Positions 37,150 to 42,944 of a stretch of DNA of 60,589 nucleotides are shown piece by piece; within the stretch, counting starts at the first letter, position 1; every line of letters starts with the position of its first letter. Below the pieces are notes generated by a model, which saw nothing but the letters and a program-made list of their open reading frames with translations, was not told the origin of the DNA and searched no databases. Made by a program: the position numbers and the translations under genes. Origin of the DNA: a virus; IMG/VR virus record IMGVR_UViG_3300008120_000040, positions 1 through 60,589 of that record; one strand, written 5' to 3'.

Positions 37150-37157
37150 CAAATATA
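37150..37157 (-). promoter_or_regulatory. TATATTTG -7 box of the first late gene
   Basis: The minus strand reads CGTATATTTGTTTCC, 30 bases upstream of the ATG at 37119. Confidence 0.6.
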
Positions 37158-37402
37158 CGTCATCTTGAAACTAAAAAATCAATTTGACGTATTTTTTTTA
37201 CAATAAATTGAAAAACACGTATTGATTCTCAGTCTGTTACAAGGTTTCCTTCTTATATATATTATACTGTAACTACACGCTATATAAATGTCCAGTTTAT
37301 TATAGTAAAAACTTGACACCAGTCAAGCTATAGCATTACCGTATCGGCTGTTTAGTCAAGCGTTAACTTTACGTGCGGCCCTCCGTCAAAATTATGTGAG
37401 AT

Positions 37403-37441
37403 ATGTGACCATGCAAGTTATGAGGTATGTAAGCATGCAAG
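37403..37441. repeat. Iteron-like direct repeats
   Basis: ATGTGACCATGCAAG (37403-37417) and ATGTAAGCATGCAAG (37427-37441) match at 13 of 15 bases with a 24-base period. A partial ATGTGAG lies just upstream at 37394. They lie near the RepL-like gene and could be its binding sites. Two copies are few for a classical iteron array. Confidence 0.5.
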
Positions 37442-37471
37442 GGAACTATATATGCATAGTGGGTATAACGC

Positions 37472-37494
37472 CTAGGTGAAATTCAAATTCCTAG
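37472..37494. repeat. CTAGG...CCTAG inverted pair, copy 1
   Basis: CTAGG (37472-37476) and CCTAG (37490-37494) enclose 13 bases. It is one of three such pairs in the control region. Confidence 0.45.
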
Positions 37495-37707
37495 CCCGTG
37501 TACCCCCTAGAAATGATTGAAAATCAGCAAGTTATATCGTATAAACTAACTAGATAGAAGTGATAGCGCATAGCTATTATACGTATAGATAGGATGCTAT
37601 AATATAAATAGTTGTCTATGCAACTAACTTAGATTCCCTCCTCATATCAATGTTCAAACATCTAATTCATTCCCTTATCGCGCACACATGTACGCGCTAT
37701 ATACTAA

Positions 37708-37735
37708 CTAGGATTTTGTACCTAAATTCTCCTAG
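37708..37735. repeat. CTAGG...CCTAG inverted pair, copy 2
   Basis: CTAGG (37708-37712) and CCTAG (37731-37735) enclose 18 bases. Inner sequences differ from the other two copies. Confidence 0.45.
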
Positions 37736-37925
37736 GGAAGGCCTTCTATATGGGTCTAAATGTTAAAATTCCTTTAACACATTTCCTGCCATTTTAAGGC
37801 GATTCTAGCCTATCAAATCGTTTTTGAGGCAATCACCTTAGACACCCCGAGAAAGTGGAAATTTGGGGAAATTAACAGGTCTTTAACATATACACTTTAA
37901 CTTTTTCTTAACGTATGTTTTCGTA

Positions 37926-37976
37926 TCATACGCGCATACGCGCACATACGCACGCACGTACACACGCATACGCGCG
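37926..37976. other. 51-bp perfect alternating purine-pyrimidine tract
   Basis: Every one of 51 consecutive bases alternates pyrimidine and purine, mostly CG, CA and TA steps (CATACGCGCATACGCGCACA ...). Such tracts can form Z-DNA under negative supercoiling. It is strikingly CG-rich for this A/T-rich genome and lies about 100 bp before the early leader. Confidence 0.8.
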
Positions 37977-38050
37977 CCCTATATCCTTATAGGGAGGCTG
38001 TAAAAAAGCTTTAACAAGAGTTTAACAATAAATATTTGGAGGGTCTAAAA

Positions 38051-38058
38051 TATGTTTG
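38051..38058 (+). promoter_or_regulatory. TATGTTTG -7 box, probable early promoter
   Basis: Matches TAnnTTTG. It is the last such box on the plus strand before the early genes. No good TTTG -33 element lies at the usual 19-21 base distance (a TTTG at 38035 is too close). A start near 38065 would give a leader of about 400 nt. Confidence 0.45.
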
Positions 38059-38064
38059 CACTTT

Positions 38065-38391
38065 TACAATGTCAACGGGGGACACCCCAACGACGCAGTT
38101 CTTTACAAGGTGGGTCACTCTAGGTAATCATTCCTAGGTAAGCACGACCCGATATCGCGAAAGGTTAGACAATCTGACTAAGTAGCACGAAAGGATATCC
38201 GCTAGGCCAACAAGCACACCAACAACCAACACACACCATCACCGCGCTGAGGGTATAAAAAGAGAGCGGGTAAGTAGCTACCACCTACATAGGTAGCGAT
38301 GACCTTACAGCAACGGAATCTGATTCTAGAATAATAGAATGGACGAGCTGAGATTGTCTCAGTTGCAGTCGGTTTACTAGGACGATAGCCC
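38065..38391 (+). ncRNA. Structured 5' leader upstream of early genes
   Basis: Several strong local hairpins follow one another: GGGTC/GACCC closing CTAGG/CCTAG (38112-38150 region), GTTAGA/TCTGAC near 38165-38180, GCTACC/GGTAGC near 38277-38298, and CTGAGA-TTG-TCTCAG near 38350. CGAAAGG occurs twice between two GATATC words. The absence of an ORF and this density of stems suggest a folded RNA. It leads directly into the type III hammerhead. No known riboswitch class is recognised. Confidence 0.5.
38120..38137. repeat. CTAGG...CCTAG inverted pair, copy 3
   Basis: CTAGG (38120-38124) and CCTAG (38133-38137) enclose 8 bases and lie inside a GGGTC/GACCC pair, so this copy would be the apical stem of a leader RNA hairpin. 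Confidence 0.5.
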
Positions 38392-38446
38392 AATGTACGC
38401 GGTTAAAAAAGCACCGCGCTGACGAGTCACAGAATGACGAAACATT
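38392..38446 (+). ncRNA. Type III hammerhead ribozyme
   Basis: All core parts are present in order: stem III AATGT (38392-38396), cleavage triplet GTA with predicted cut after 38397, stem I CGCGGT/ACCGCG (38398-38403 with 38413-38418), CTGACGA (38419-38425), stem II GTCA/TGAC (38426-38429 with 38435-38438), GAAA (38439-38442), and closing CATT (38443-38446). With the last A of GAAA, that pairs 5 bases of stem III. Every stem is fully Watson-Crick. It lies 20 bases before the first early ATG. Cleavage would leave the early mRNA with two 5' hairpins. Activity is inferred from the complete core. Confidence 0.88.
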
Positions 38447-38465
38447 AACAAAAAACCTATGTATT

Positions 38466-38699
38466 ATGAACAAAGATTACATCGTATCAATTACCAAGAC
38501 AAGCCATTTTAACCTAGATTACAAGCAATTAGCTATTGCCTACGAGCTTAGCACATGGGATGAAGCATGCGAGAAGTACAAAGAATGCGTCGCAGATGAA
38601 TCCATGCACGTTTCTACCTTAAACAGCGTGAGGTCAAGCGTAACTATCACGATGGCGCACAAGGACAGCATCCAATATAGAGTAAACATATACAACTAA
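38466..38699 (+). CDS. First early gene, unknown function (77 aa)
   Basis: 77 residues (MNKDYIVSITKTSHFNLDYK ... IQYRVNIYN), soluble, with no recognised domain. It is the first ORF after the control region and lies between two hammerhead ribozymes, so its message may be cut out of the long early transcript together with the next gene. The A-rich leader AACAAAAAACCTATGTATT is typical of non-Shine-Dalgarno starts. Confidence 0.75.
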   Translation: MNKDYIVSITKTSHFNLDYKQLAIAYELSTWDEACEKYKECVADESMHVSTLNSVRSSVTITMAHKDSIQYRVNIYN

Positions 38700-38710
38700 A
38701 ATTTAATACC

Positions 38711-38953
38711 ATGGAACAATTACTAAGCAACAAGTATGAGCAACTATGCGACACGCTGTCAATAGTTGAGGAATTCGTAGGTGAACTTGCAAGCGCACGC
38801 ACCCAAATGGATATAGCTGTTAAACTATGTCCATACGTAGACAATTTAAAAAACCTAGTAAGAGACAATCCTAGTATTGTACGTGAGACCATTGCGCACG
38901 ACTACATAGGATTAAGAGACGAGGACGAGGATTTTTTACCAAGACTAGCATAA
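38711..38953 (+). CDS. Early small acidic protein (80 aa)
   Basis: 80 residues, acidic and helical (LSNKYEQLCDTLSIVEEFVG, then DYIGLRDEDEDFLPRLA). It lies 11 bases after the first early gene, and its stop is one base before the stem I of the type I hammerhead, so both genes share the ribozyme-bounded segment. The function is unknown. First-expressed phage genes of this size often encode host-takeover proteins; nothing in the sequence proves that here. Confidence 0.75.
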   Translation: MEQLLSNKYEQLCDTLSIVEEFVGELASARTQMDIAVKLCPYVDNLKNLVRDNPSIVRETIAHDYIGLRDEDEDFLPRLA

Positions 38954-38954
38954 A

Positions 38955-39010
38955 GGTTAACTGACGAGCTGTTTATCAGCGAAATGCCCGCCCCCACGGG
39001 TATCTTAACC
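38955..39010 (+). ncRNA. Type I hammerhead ribozyme
   Basis: Core in order: stem I GGTTAA (38955-38960), CTGACGA (38961-38967), stem II GCTG/CAGC (38968-38971 with 38977-38980), GAAA (38981-38984), stem III TGCCCG/CGGGTA plus the core A-U pair (38984-38990 with 38997-39003, one G-U), cleavage triplet ATC ending at 39004, and stem I partner TTAACC (39005-39010). The predicted cut is between 39004 and 39005, leaving a 22-nt A-rich leader on the next gene. All conserved core residues are present. Confidence 0.9.
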
Positions 39011-39026
39011 AAAAAAAATAAATGTT

Positions 39027-39950
39027 ATGAGAAATCAAACAGCACCAAAAGTATTAGACGAGACATCAAGATTCAGCGCAAAGACAACAGCAAGCGCGGA
39101 GCGTAGTATTGACACAATCCTAGAGAACAGCAGACAAGACAATGTCTTTGTTGAATCCTCAATTGTGAGTTTATCTGAAATCACAGGTATGGCCACACGT
39201 AAAGGACTAGAGCAAGCAGTTATCTGCGAGAACGAAATCGTTAACGTGGTATCATCTAGCTACGGACACCTAGACAATCGTAAATTCTACTACGAAGCAG
39301 AATCAAAGTTGATTGACGCTGACATCTACTACAAACAGCGCTCAGTGAACAAGGATAACCGCTCATTCGCAGTGGATTATGTCCTAGCAGATGACCGCTA
39401 CAAGATTGAAATCAAGGGTGAACAAGACATCCTACGTCCAATGTTACGATTCGTTAATAGCTACGATGGTAGCTGTAAGACTAGCGGGTCTATCGGATTT
39501 TGGCGCAAGGTATGTGACAATGGTTTACATGTAGCTAACTTCAACATCGGGTTTAGTGTTAAGCACCGCGGTAATATTGCTGAGGTAGTTATGCCTAAGC
39601 TAGACGAGATTGTAGGTCAGTTTATGGACAACGAATTCTTTACCCTTAAGCGTAAGTTTGAGGTGCTTGCAGAGCGTCCCGTTACTAATGTAGAAGACTA
39701 CGTAAAAGCTACAGCTAAGACCCTAGGGTTATTCAAATACGAGGCATCGGATAAGAATCCCGAGCCTAGCGCTAACGCACGTTTTGTCTTTGACGTAATC
39801 AACCGCGAGTCTAAGCTATTGAATACACGTCCTAACCAATGGATTGTATACAACGCATTCAACGAGCTGTTACATGGCAAGTTAAAGAAGACGTTTGACC
39901 AACAAAAGAATCTTGACGAGCAATTGTTCGAGACAATCTATGCAGGCTAA
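39027..39950 (+). CDS. DUF932-family phage/plasmid protein (307 aa)
   Basis: 307 residues. The middle part (YKIEIKGEQDILRPMLRFVN, SYDGSCKTSGSIGFWRKVC, DNGLHVANF) is the hallmark of the DUF932 / phage-plasmid-like family, whose biochemical role is unsettled. It is preceded by the type I hammerhead cut site 22 bases upstream and followed by a strong terminator, so it may be produced as a separate, probably abundant message. Codon use is less A/T-biased than neighbours (GCA, CGC, CGT present), consistent with high expression. Confidence 0.8.
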   Translation: MRNQTAPKVLDETSRFSAKTTASAERSIDTILENSRQDNVFVESSIVSLSEITGMATRKGLEQAVICENEIVNVVSSSYGHLDNRKFYYEAESKLIDADIYYKQRSVNKDNRSFAVDYVLADDRYKIEIKGEQDILRPMLRFVNSYDGSCKTSGSIGFWRKVCDNGLHVANFNIGFSVKHRGNIAEVVMPKLDEIVGQFMDNEFFTLKRKFEVLAERPVTNVEDYVKATAKTLGLFKYEASDKNPEPSANARFVFDVINRESKLLNTRPNQWIVYNAFNELLHGKLKKTFDQQKNLDEQLFETIYAG

Positions 39951-39962
39951 TACATCACCACG

Positions 39963-39989
39963 GGAGGGGCGCAATGCTCCTCCTTTTTT
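39963..39989 (+). terminator. Rho-independent terminator after the DUF932 gene
   Basis: GGAGGGGC (39963-39970) pairs with GCTCCTCC (39976-39983) around GCAAT, followed by six T residues. It ends the first early unit. Confidence 0.88.
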
Positions 39990-39992
39990 ATA

Positions 39993-40008
39993 TTATCTAA
40001 ACTAATAA
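39993..40008 (+). promoter_or_regulatory. Repeated leader element TTATCTAAACTAATAA, copy 1
   Basis: A 16-base word found exactly three times and once in a variant form, always 2-5 bases before a start codon on the plus strand. It carries no TAnnTTTG box. This copy precedes the ATG at 40013. Confidence 0.55.
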
Positions 40009-40012
40009 TCTT

Positions 40013-40231
40013 ATGGTAGCAGAATTTAAAAAGAAGTACGCATACAATTCGTCTGACGTATTTTTTATACCCAATAACAATGTAGCAGAAAAGTTTGCTG
40101 AGTTAATTGGTATAAAGGTTTTCAGTTATTCTGATATGAGAAACATATCTGAGAATACATCTGAGCTAGGATTCGGTATCAATGTAGTAGACACACTACA
40201 CCCTCAAATTAGAACATTAATTAAAAACTAA
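40013..40231 (+). CDS. Small early protein (72 aa)
   Basis: 72 residues (VAEFKKKYAYNSSDVFFIPN, then ELGFGINVVDTLHPQIRTLI), soluble, with no recognised domain. It is preceded by the 16-base TTATCTAAACTAATAA leader element and follows the terminator of the DUF932 gene. It is the first of a long series of small early genes. Confidence 0.7.
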   Translation: MVAEFKKKYAYNSSDVFFIPNNNVAEKFAELIGIKVFSYSDMRNISENTSELGFGINVVDTLHPQIRTLIKN

Positions 40232-40238
40232 TAACGCA

Positions 40239-40391
40239 ATGACAAACATTAAAAATTGGGATGCACAACCATTCCTTGAGAGGCTGTTATTCTTGATGAA
40301 CGAATACAGCATAAGCCAAGCAGACGCAGAAGTATTAGCAAAGCTAGACTTAAATAAGTTGAATGATAAATTAGATAACCTATTAAATTAA
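40239..40391 (+). CDS. Small helical protein (50 aa)
   Basis: 50 residues, ATG at 40239, 7 bases after the previous stop. The sequence is helical (AQPFLERLLFLMNEYSISQA, then LAKLDLNKLNDKLDNLLN). Gene-like amino-acid use and tight spacing on both sides support it. The function is unknown. Confidence 0.65.
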   Translation: MTNIKNWDAQPFLERLLFLMNEYSISQADAEVLAKLDLNKLNDKLDNLLN

Positions 40392-40396
40392 AGTTT

Positions 40397-40612
40397 ATGA
40401 ACAACCCACAGCAATTAAACTACACACAGCAATTGGAACACCGCATTGCGATGATTCAATATGATATAAAAAAGTTAGTTGATAATTTAGACGACAATAG
40501 ACTAATGGAAACATTAGATAAAACTAATGCGCTGATTCATATTATAAACATAGAGCTATCTTCTGACTTAACCCGAGACGATTCATTATCTAAGAAATTA
40601 ATTAAACATTAA
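40397..40612 (+). CDS. Small coiled-coil-like protein (71 aa)
   Basis: 71 residues, mostly one charged helix (LEHRIAMIQYDIKKLVDNLD, DNRLMETLDKTNALIHI). It lies 5 bases after the previous gene. The function is unknown. Confidence 0.7.
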   Translation: MNNPQQLNYTQQLEHRIAMIQYDIKKLVDNLDDNRLMETLDKTNALIHIINIELSSDLTRDDSLSKKLIKH

Positions 40613-40623
40613 AAACTATCATC

Positions 40624-40809
40624 ATGAAAAATGCATTCGCAATTATTACTTTTTGTTTCTTGACAGCCTGCTTCAGCATCCTTTGGCTAGCTGTATTGAT
40701 GCAACTAGAACAGCACAATCAATTCGCAAATTACTTTGCAGTAGCATTTGTAGGTGGCTGTTTATCTTTTTTAGGGTATCTGAAATTAGAAAATCGTAAA
40801 ACAAAATAA
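40624..40809 (+). CDS. Small membrane protein, two segments (61 aa)
   Basis: 61 residues with two hydrophobic segments (about 3-26, AFAIITFCFLTACFSILWLA; and about 37-53, YFAVAFVGGCLSFLGYL) and a basic tail, so probably an inner-membrane hairpin. The leader AAAACTATCATC just before its ATG recurs before the gene at 42540. Early phage membrane proteins often act in superinfection exclusion, but there is no direct evidence here. Confidence 0.7.
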   Translation: MKNAFAIITFCFLTACFSILWLAVLMQLEQHNQFANYFAVAFVGGCLSFLGYLKLENRKTK

Positions 40810-40811
40810 TC

Positions 40812-41036
40812 ATGACAAAGCAATTCAAAATTGGCGAATATGCCATCGGAGGTATTATTAAAGTATCTAAAGCTAAAGGTCACGTGACCATACAAGCGCT
40901 AGATTGGGACACTAAAGAGGTATTAATTAATCGCAGATTTTTTGATTGGGGCGAGGAGGCTATGTCCAATTGTTTAAACGACTTGACTAGCTGTTACCAC
41001 GCAGATAAAATATTAGATTACATTAAAAACAATTAA
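40812..41036 (+). CDS. Small protein of unknown function (74 aa)
   Basis: 74 residues. Beta-rich first half (QFKIGEYAIGGIIKVSKAKG, HVTIQALDWDTKEVLINRRF) and a helical end (MSNCLNDLTSCYHADKILDY). Two bases separate it from the upstream stop. No family is recognised. Confidence 0.7.
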   Translation: MTKQFKIGEYAIGGIIKVSKAKGHVTIQALDWDTKEVLINRRFFDWGEEAMSNCLNDLTSCYHADKILDYIKNN

Positions 41037-41037
41037 A

Positions 41038-41394
41038 ATGGAAAAAATTATCATGAAGAATGTATTCTACGACACACCACAAGACAAAGTAGAACAATCT
41101 AAAAGACCCGTGTTCGCTACTATTGAACACGAAGACGAGGCTATTATATTATCTAATCTATTAGACGATGTATACGTACACGACTACAGCTATGTAATGT
41201 CTGACGATGCAAGGGTTTACGAGCGAGGCAGAAGGCATGAGGATAGAATCAAGAAGGGTATTGATATCCTATTGTTTCACCTTAAGAATGACCCTACAAC
41301 GCTATTAAAACAGCTGTTAGAATGTAGGTCAGAGCAATTCATTGACGGCCTAACACATAGAACAATCAAGTCTTGGTTTCCTTTATACATGTAA
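41038..41394 (+). CDS. Early protein of unknown function (118 aa)
   Basis: 118 residues. A second in-frame ATG at 41053 is preceded by AAAATTATC, like other leaders here, so the true start may be there (113 residues). The protein is acidic with a helical second half (RRHEDRIKKGIDILLFHLKN, LLKQLLECRSEQFIDGLTHR). It begins one base after the previous stop. Confidence 0.7.
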   Translation: MEKIIMKNVFYDTPQDKVEQSKRPVFATIEHEDEAIILSNLLDDVYVHDYSYVMSDDARVYERGRRHEDRIKKGIDILLFHLKNDPTTLLKQLLECRSEQFIDGLTHRTIKSWFPLYM

Positions 41395-41407
41395 ACAATT
41401 ATTATAT

Positions 41408-41423
41408 TATCTAAAATATTAAC
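41408..41423 (+). promoter_or_regulatory. Leader element, variant copy 2
   Basis: TTATCTAAAATATTAA, a variant of the 16-base element, lies 3 bases before the ATG at 41427. Confidence 0.45.
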
Positions 41424-41426
41424 ACA

Positions 41427-41843
41427 ATGAACTATTCATTTTATCTATTCGTAAACTTACGAATTGTCATACTTGGCGAAGGTGTTGAGTATGATATCCA
41501 ACACGGGATTGACCTAGACTTATTTGCTATGTACGAAAAGTCTATCTACAATGTAGGTGAAGTACCTGAGTACGAATGCATGGTCAACTTCTTAAACGCA
41601 TACAAAAACAATGAGATATCTATTATCATGGACAGCTTTAGTAATTACTTATCTAAGCATGATTGGGTGGTATTACTTGAGGATAGAAGTATAGACCATG
41701 ACCTTATCAAGCCTAGGAGAGGTGACGTATTACAATTCATTAGAGTTAACGACAATGACTCTACCATTGGAGAGTTTCTACACTTACCTAGCAATCAACC
41801 GCTAAACATATTTGCAGACCGAACACTTAAACTAAATAAATAA
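41427..41843 (+). CDS. Early protein of unknown function (138 aa)
   Basis: 138 residues, acidic and soluble (NLRIVILGEGVEYDIQHGID, SNYLSKHDWVVLLEDRSIDH, RRGDVLQFIRVNDNDST). It is preceded by a variant of the repeated leader element. There is no recognised domain and no membrane segment. Confidence 0.7.
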   Translation: MNYSFYLFVNLRIVILGEGVEYDIQHGIDLDLFAMYEKSIYNVGEVPEYECMVNFLNAYKNNEISIIMDSFSNYLSKHDWVVLLEDRSIDHDLIKPRRGDVLQFIRVNDNDSTIGEFLHLPSNQPLNIFADRTLKLNK

Positions 41844-41845
41844 TT

Positions 41846-42079
41846 ATGGCAAAGAAATTTACAGCGCAAGACCTATATAACTTCTTGCACGATTTAAAAA
41901 CCGAATTCGCATATGACCTATCTACATTAAATGTAAACTTTAGAGAGAACGAAGACTCAGACGTATGTGCTGTTAACTATGTCTTTGAAGACCTATACGA
42001 TTCAGAGACCAATAGCGTACTTACATCTATTATGCTGTTTGACTCAATAGAAGATAGCTTATACGAAGAAGAAAACTAA
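41846..42079 (+). CDS. Small acidic protein (77 aa)
   Basis: 77 residues with strong negative charge (FRENEDSDVCAVNYVFEDLY ... FDSIEDSLYEEEN). It starts two bases after the previous stop. Small acidic early proteins sometimes mimic DNA to block host nucleases, but the sequence gives no specific match. Confidence 0.7.
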   Translation: MAKKFTAQDLYNFLHDLKTEFAYDLSTLNVNFRENEDSDVCAVNYVFEDLYDSETNSVLTSIMLFDSIEDSLYEEEN

Positions 42080-42086
42080 TATTAAA

Positions 42087-42102
42087 TTATCTAAACTAAT
42101 AA
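42087..42102 (+). promoter_or_regulatory. Leader element, copy 3
   Basis: Exact TTATCTAAACTAATAA, 2 bases before the ATG at 42105. Confidence 0.55.
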
Positions 42103-42104
42103 CA

Positions 42105-42245
42105 ATGGCAAATAATCAAGATAGGTGGTATTACAATCACTATTGGATATACCTAATAGGAGACAAGTACTACCCAAGCATAGACGGCTCAGAGTGGACA
42201 ACCCTAGAAGGTGCAAAGGCTCACATAGATTATCTAGCTAAATAA
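42105..42245 (+). CDS. Small Tyr/Trp-rich protein (46 aa)
   Basis: 46 residues, ATG at 42105. Aromatic-rich (DRWYYNHYWIYLIGDKYYPS, then SEWTTLEGAKAHIDYL). It fills the gap between two larger genes and has an exact copy of the leader element directly upstream. The function is unknown. Confidence 0.65.
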   Translation: MANNQDRWYYNHYWIYLIGDKYYPSIDGSEWTTLEGAKAHIDYLAK

Positions 42246-42256
42246 AATATAAAATC

Positions 42257-42529
42257 ATGAAAAGAAAAAAATTATTAAGTCTTTTGTCTTTTAAATACCC
42301 GACAATGTTTTTAAGAACATCAGAAGAGTTTAATGGCAATAAAGGTGGCATATGGACAAGCGGAGAAGAGTCTCCACGTAATGCTAAAGGTCAAGAGCTG
42401 TTTGACTATTGGAGTGAATCAAAGGATTATTCATTAGGAGTAAGAAAAGACTTTGGTGAATACCTAGAGAAACTAGGATGGTATTGCGAATGGCATGACG
42501 CTGGAACTATAATGATTTGGGAAATCTAA
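42257..42529 (+). CDS. Conserved small phage protein (90 aa)
   Basis: 90 residues. The pattern GGIWTSGEESPRNAKGQELF, FDYWSES, YSLGVRKDFGEYLEKLGWYC and EWHDAGTIMIW recurs in small proteins of many phages and mobile elements, always with a GW ... DAGT end. The biochemical role is not known to me. It lies 11 bases after the previous small gene. Confidence 0.75.
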   Translation: MKRKKLLSLLSFKYPTMFLRTSEEFNGNKGGIWTSGEESPRNAKGQELFDYWSESKDYSLGVRKDFGEYLEKLGWYCEWHDAGTIMIWEI

Positions 42530-42539
42530 AACTATCATC

Positions 42540-42662
42540 ATGGCACAAAAGAAAAAATATAAACTTACAGCACAAGGACACATACACATGCCATTTTTAA
42601 TAGCAGGCACTATTATTGAGCTGTCTTGGACACCTAACTTGCTGTATTGGGAAGAAATGTAG
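42540..42662 (+). CDS. Small protein (40 aa)
   Basis: 40 residues, ATG at 42540 after the leader AAAACTATCATC. MAQKKKYKLTAQGHIHMPFL followed by a short hydrophobic stretch and TPNLLYWEEM. It ends with the rare stop TAG. It is plausible by spacing; the function is unknown. Confidence 0.55.
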   Translation: MAQKKKYKLTAQGHIHMPFLIAGTIIELSWTPNLLYWEEM

Positions 42663-42703
42663 GTTAACGTGGGATGCGACACGTACAACGCATACTTTTT
42701 AAA

Positions 42704-42719
42704 TTATCTAAACTAATAA
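42704..42719 (+). promoter_or_regulatory. Leader element, copy 4
   Basis: Exact TTATCTAAACTAATAA directly before the ATG at 42721. Confidence 0.55.
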
Positions 42720-42720
42720 T

Positions 42721-42933
42721 ATGGCAAAAGAAATGAGGGTCTATATTATAGACACATCTAGAATGAGCGACGAGGATTTATTCGGCAAGCCCGTATACAC
42801 GTCTGACAATGAATCGTTTATGGATATGGCAGAGACCTTTGGCGATGTCTATTCCTTAAAAGGTTTTGAAGAGGCTGTATCACTACGCTCCATGGATTTA
42901 AGCAACTGCTATTTAAGATTTATTAAAATATAA
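42721..42933 (+). CDS. Small early protein (70 aa)
   Basis: 70 residues (EMRVYIIDTSRMSDEDLFGK, MDMAETFGDVYSLKGFEEAV, NCYLRFIKI), a small alpha/beta-looking protein. Its ATG abuts an exact copy of the repeated 16-base leader element. Similar short proteins ending in YLRF(I/V) occur in Bacteroidota phages as I recall. The function is unknown. Confidence 0.7.
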   Translation: MAKEMRVYIIDTSRMSDEDLFGKPVYTSDNESFMDMAETFGDVYSLKGFEEAVSLRSMDLSNCYLRFIKI

Positions 42934-42944
42934 AAAAACAAATC

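Larger units (their letters stand above)
37120..38465. other. 1.35-kb non-coding control region between divergent arms
   Basis: No convincing ORF. The minus-strand late arm starts at its left end and the plus-strand early arm at its right end. It holds a late TATATTTG box (37150-37157), repeated short words (GTCAAGC twice, CATGCAAG twice), three CTAGG/CCTAG inverted pairs, a 51-bp alternating purine-pyrimidine tract, a TATGTTTG box and a structured leader ending in a hammerhead ribozyme. This is the best candidate for a replication origin and early control region. Confidence 0.75.

Noticed and set aside
38240-38262. Third hammerhead at the first CACCGCGCTGA repeat
   Set aside because: The sequence after it is CTGAGGG, which breaks the CTGANGA core, and no GAAA element follows at the right place.
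38202-38473. Minus-strand ORFs of 62-63 codons in the control region
   Set aside because: They overlap the hammerhead and leader stems, and their codon use does not resemble phage genes.
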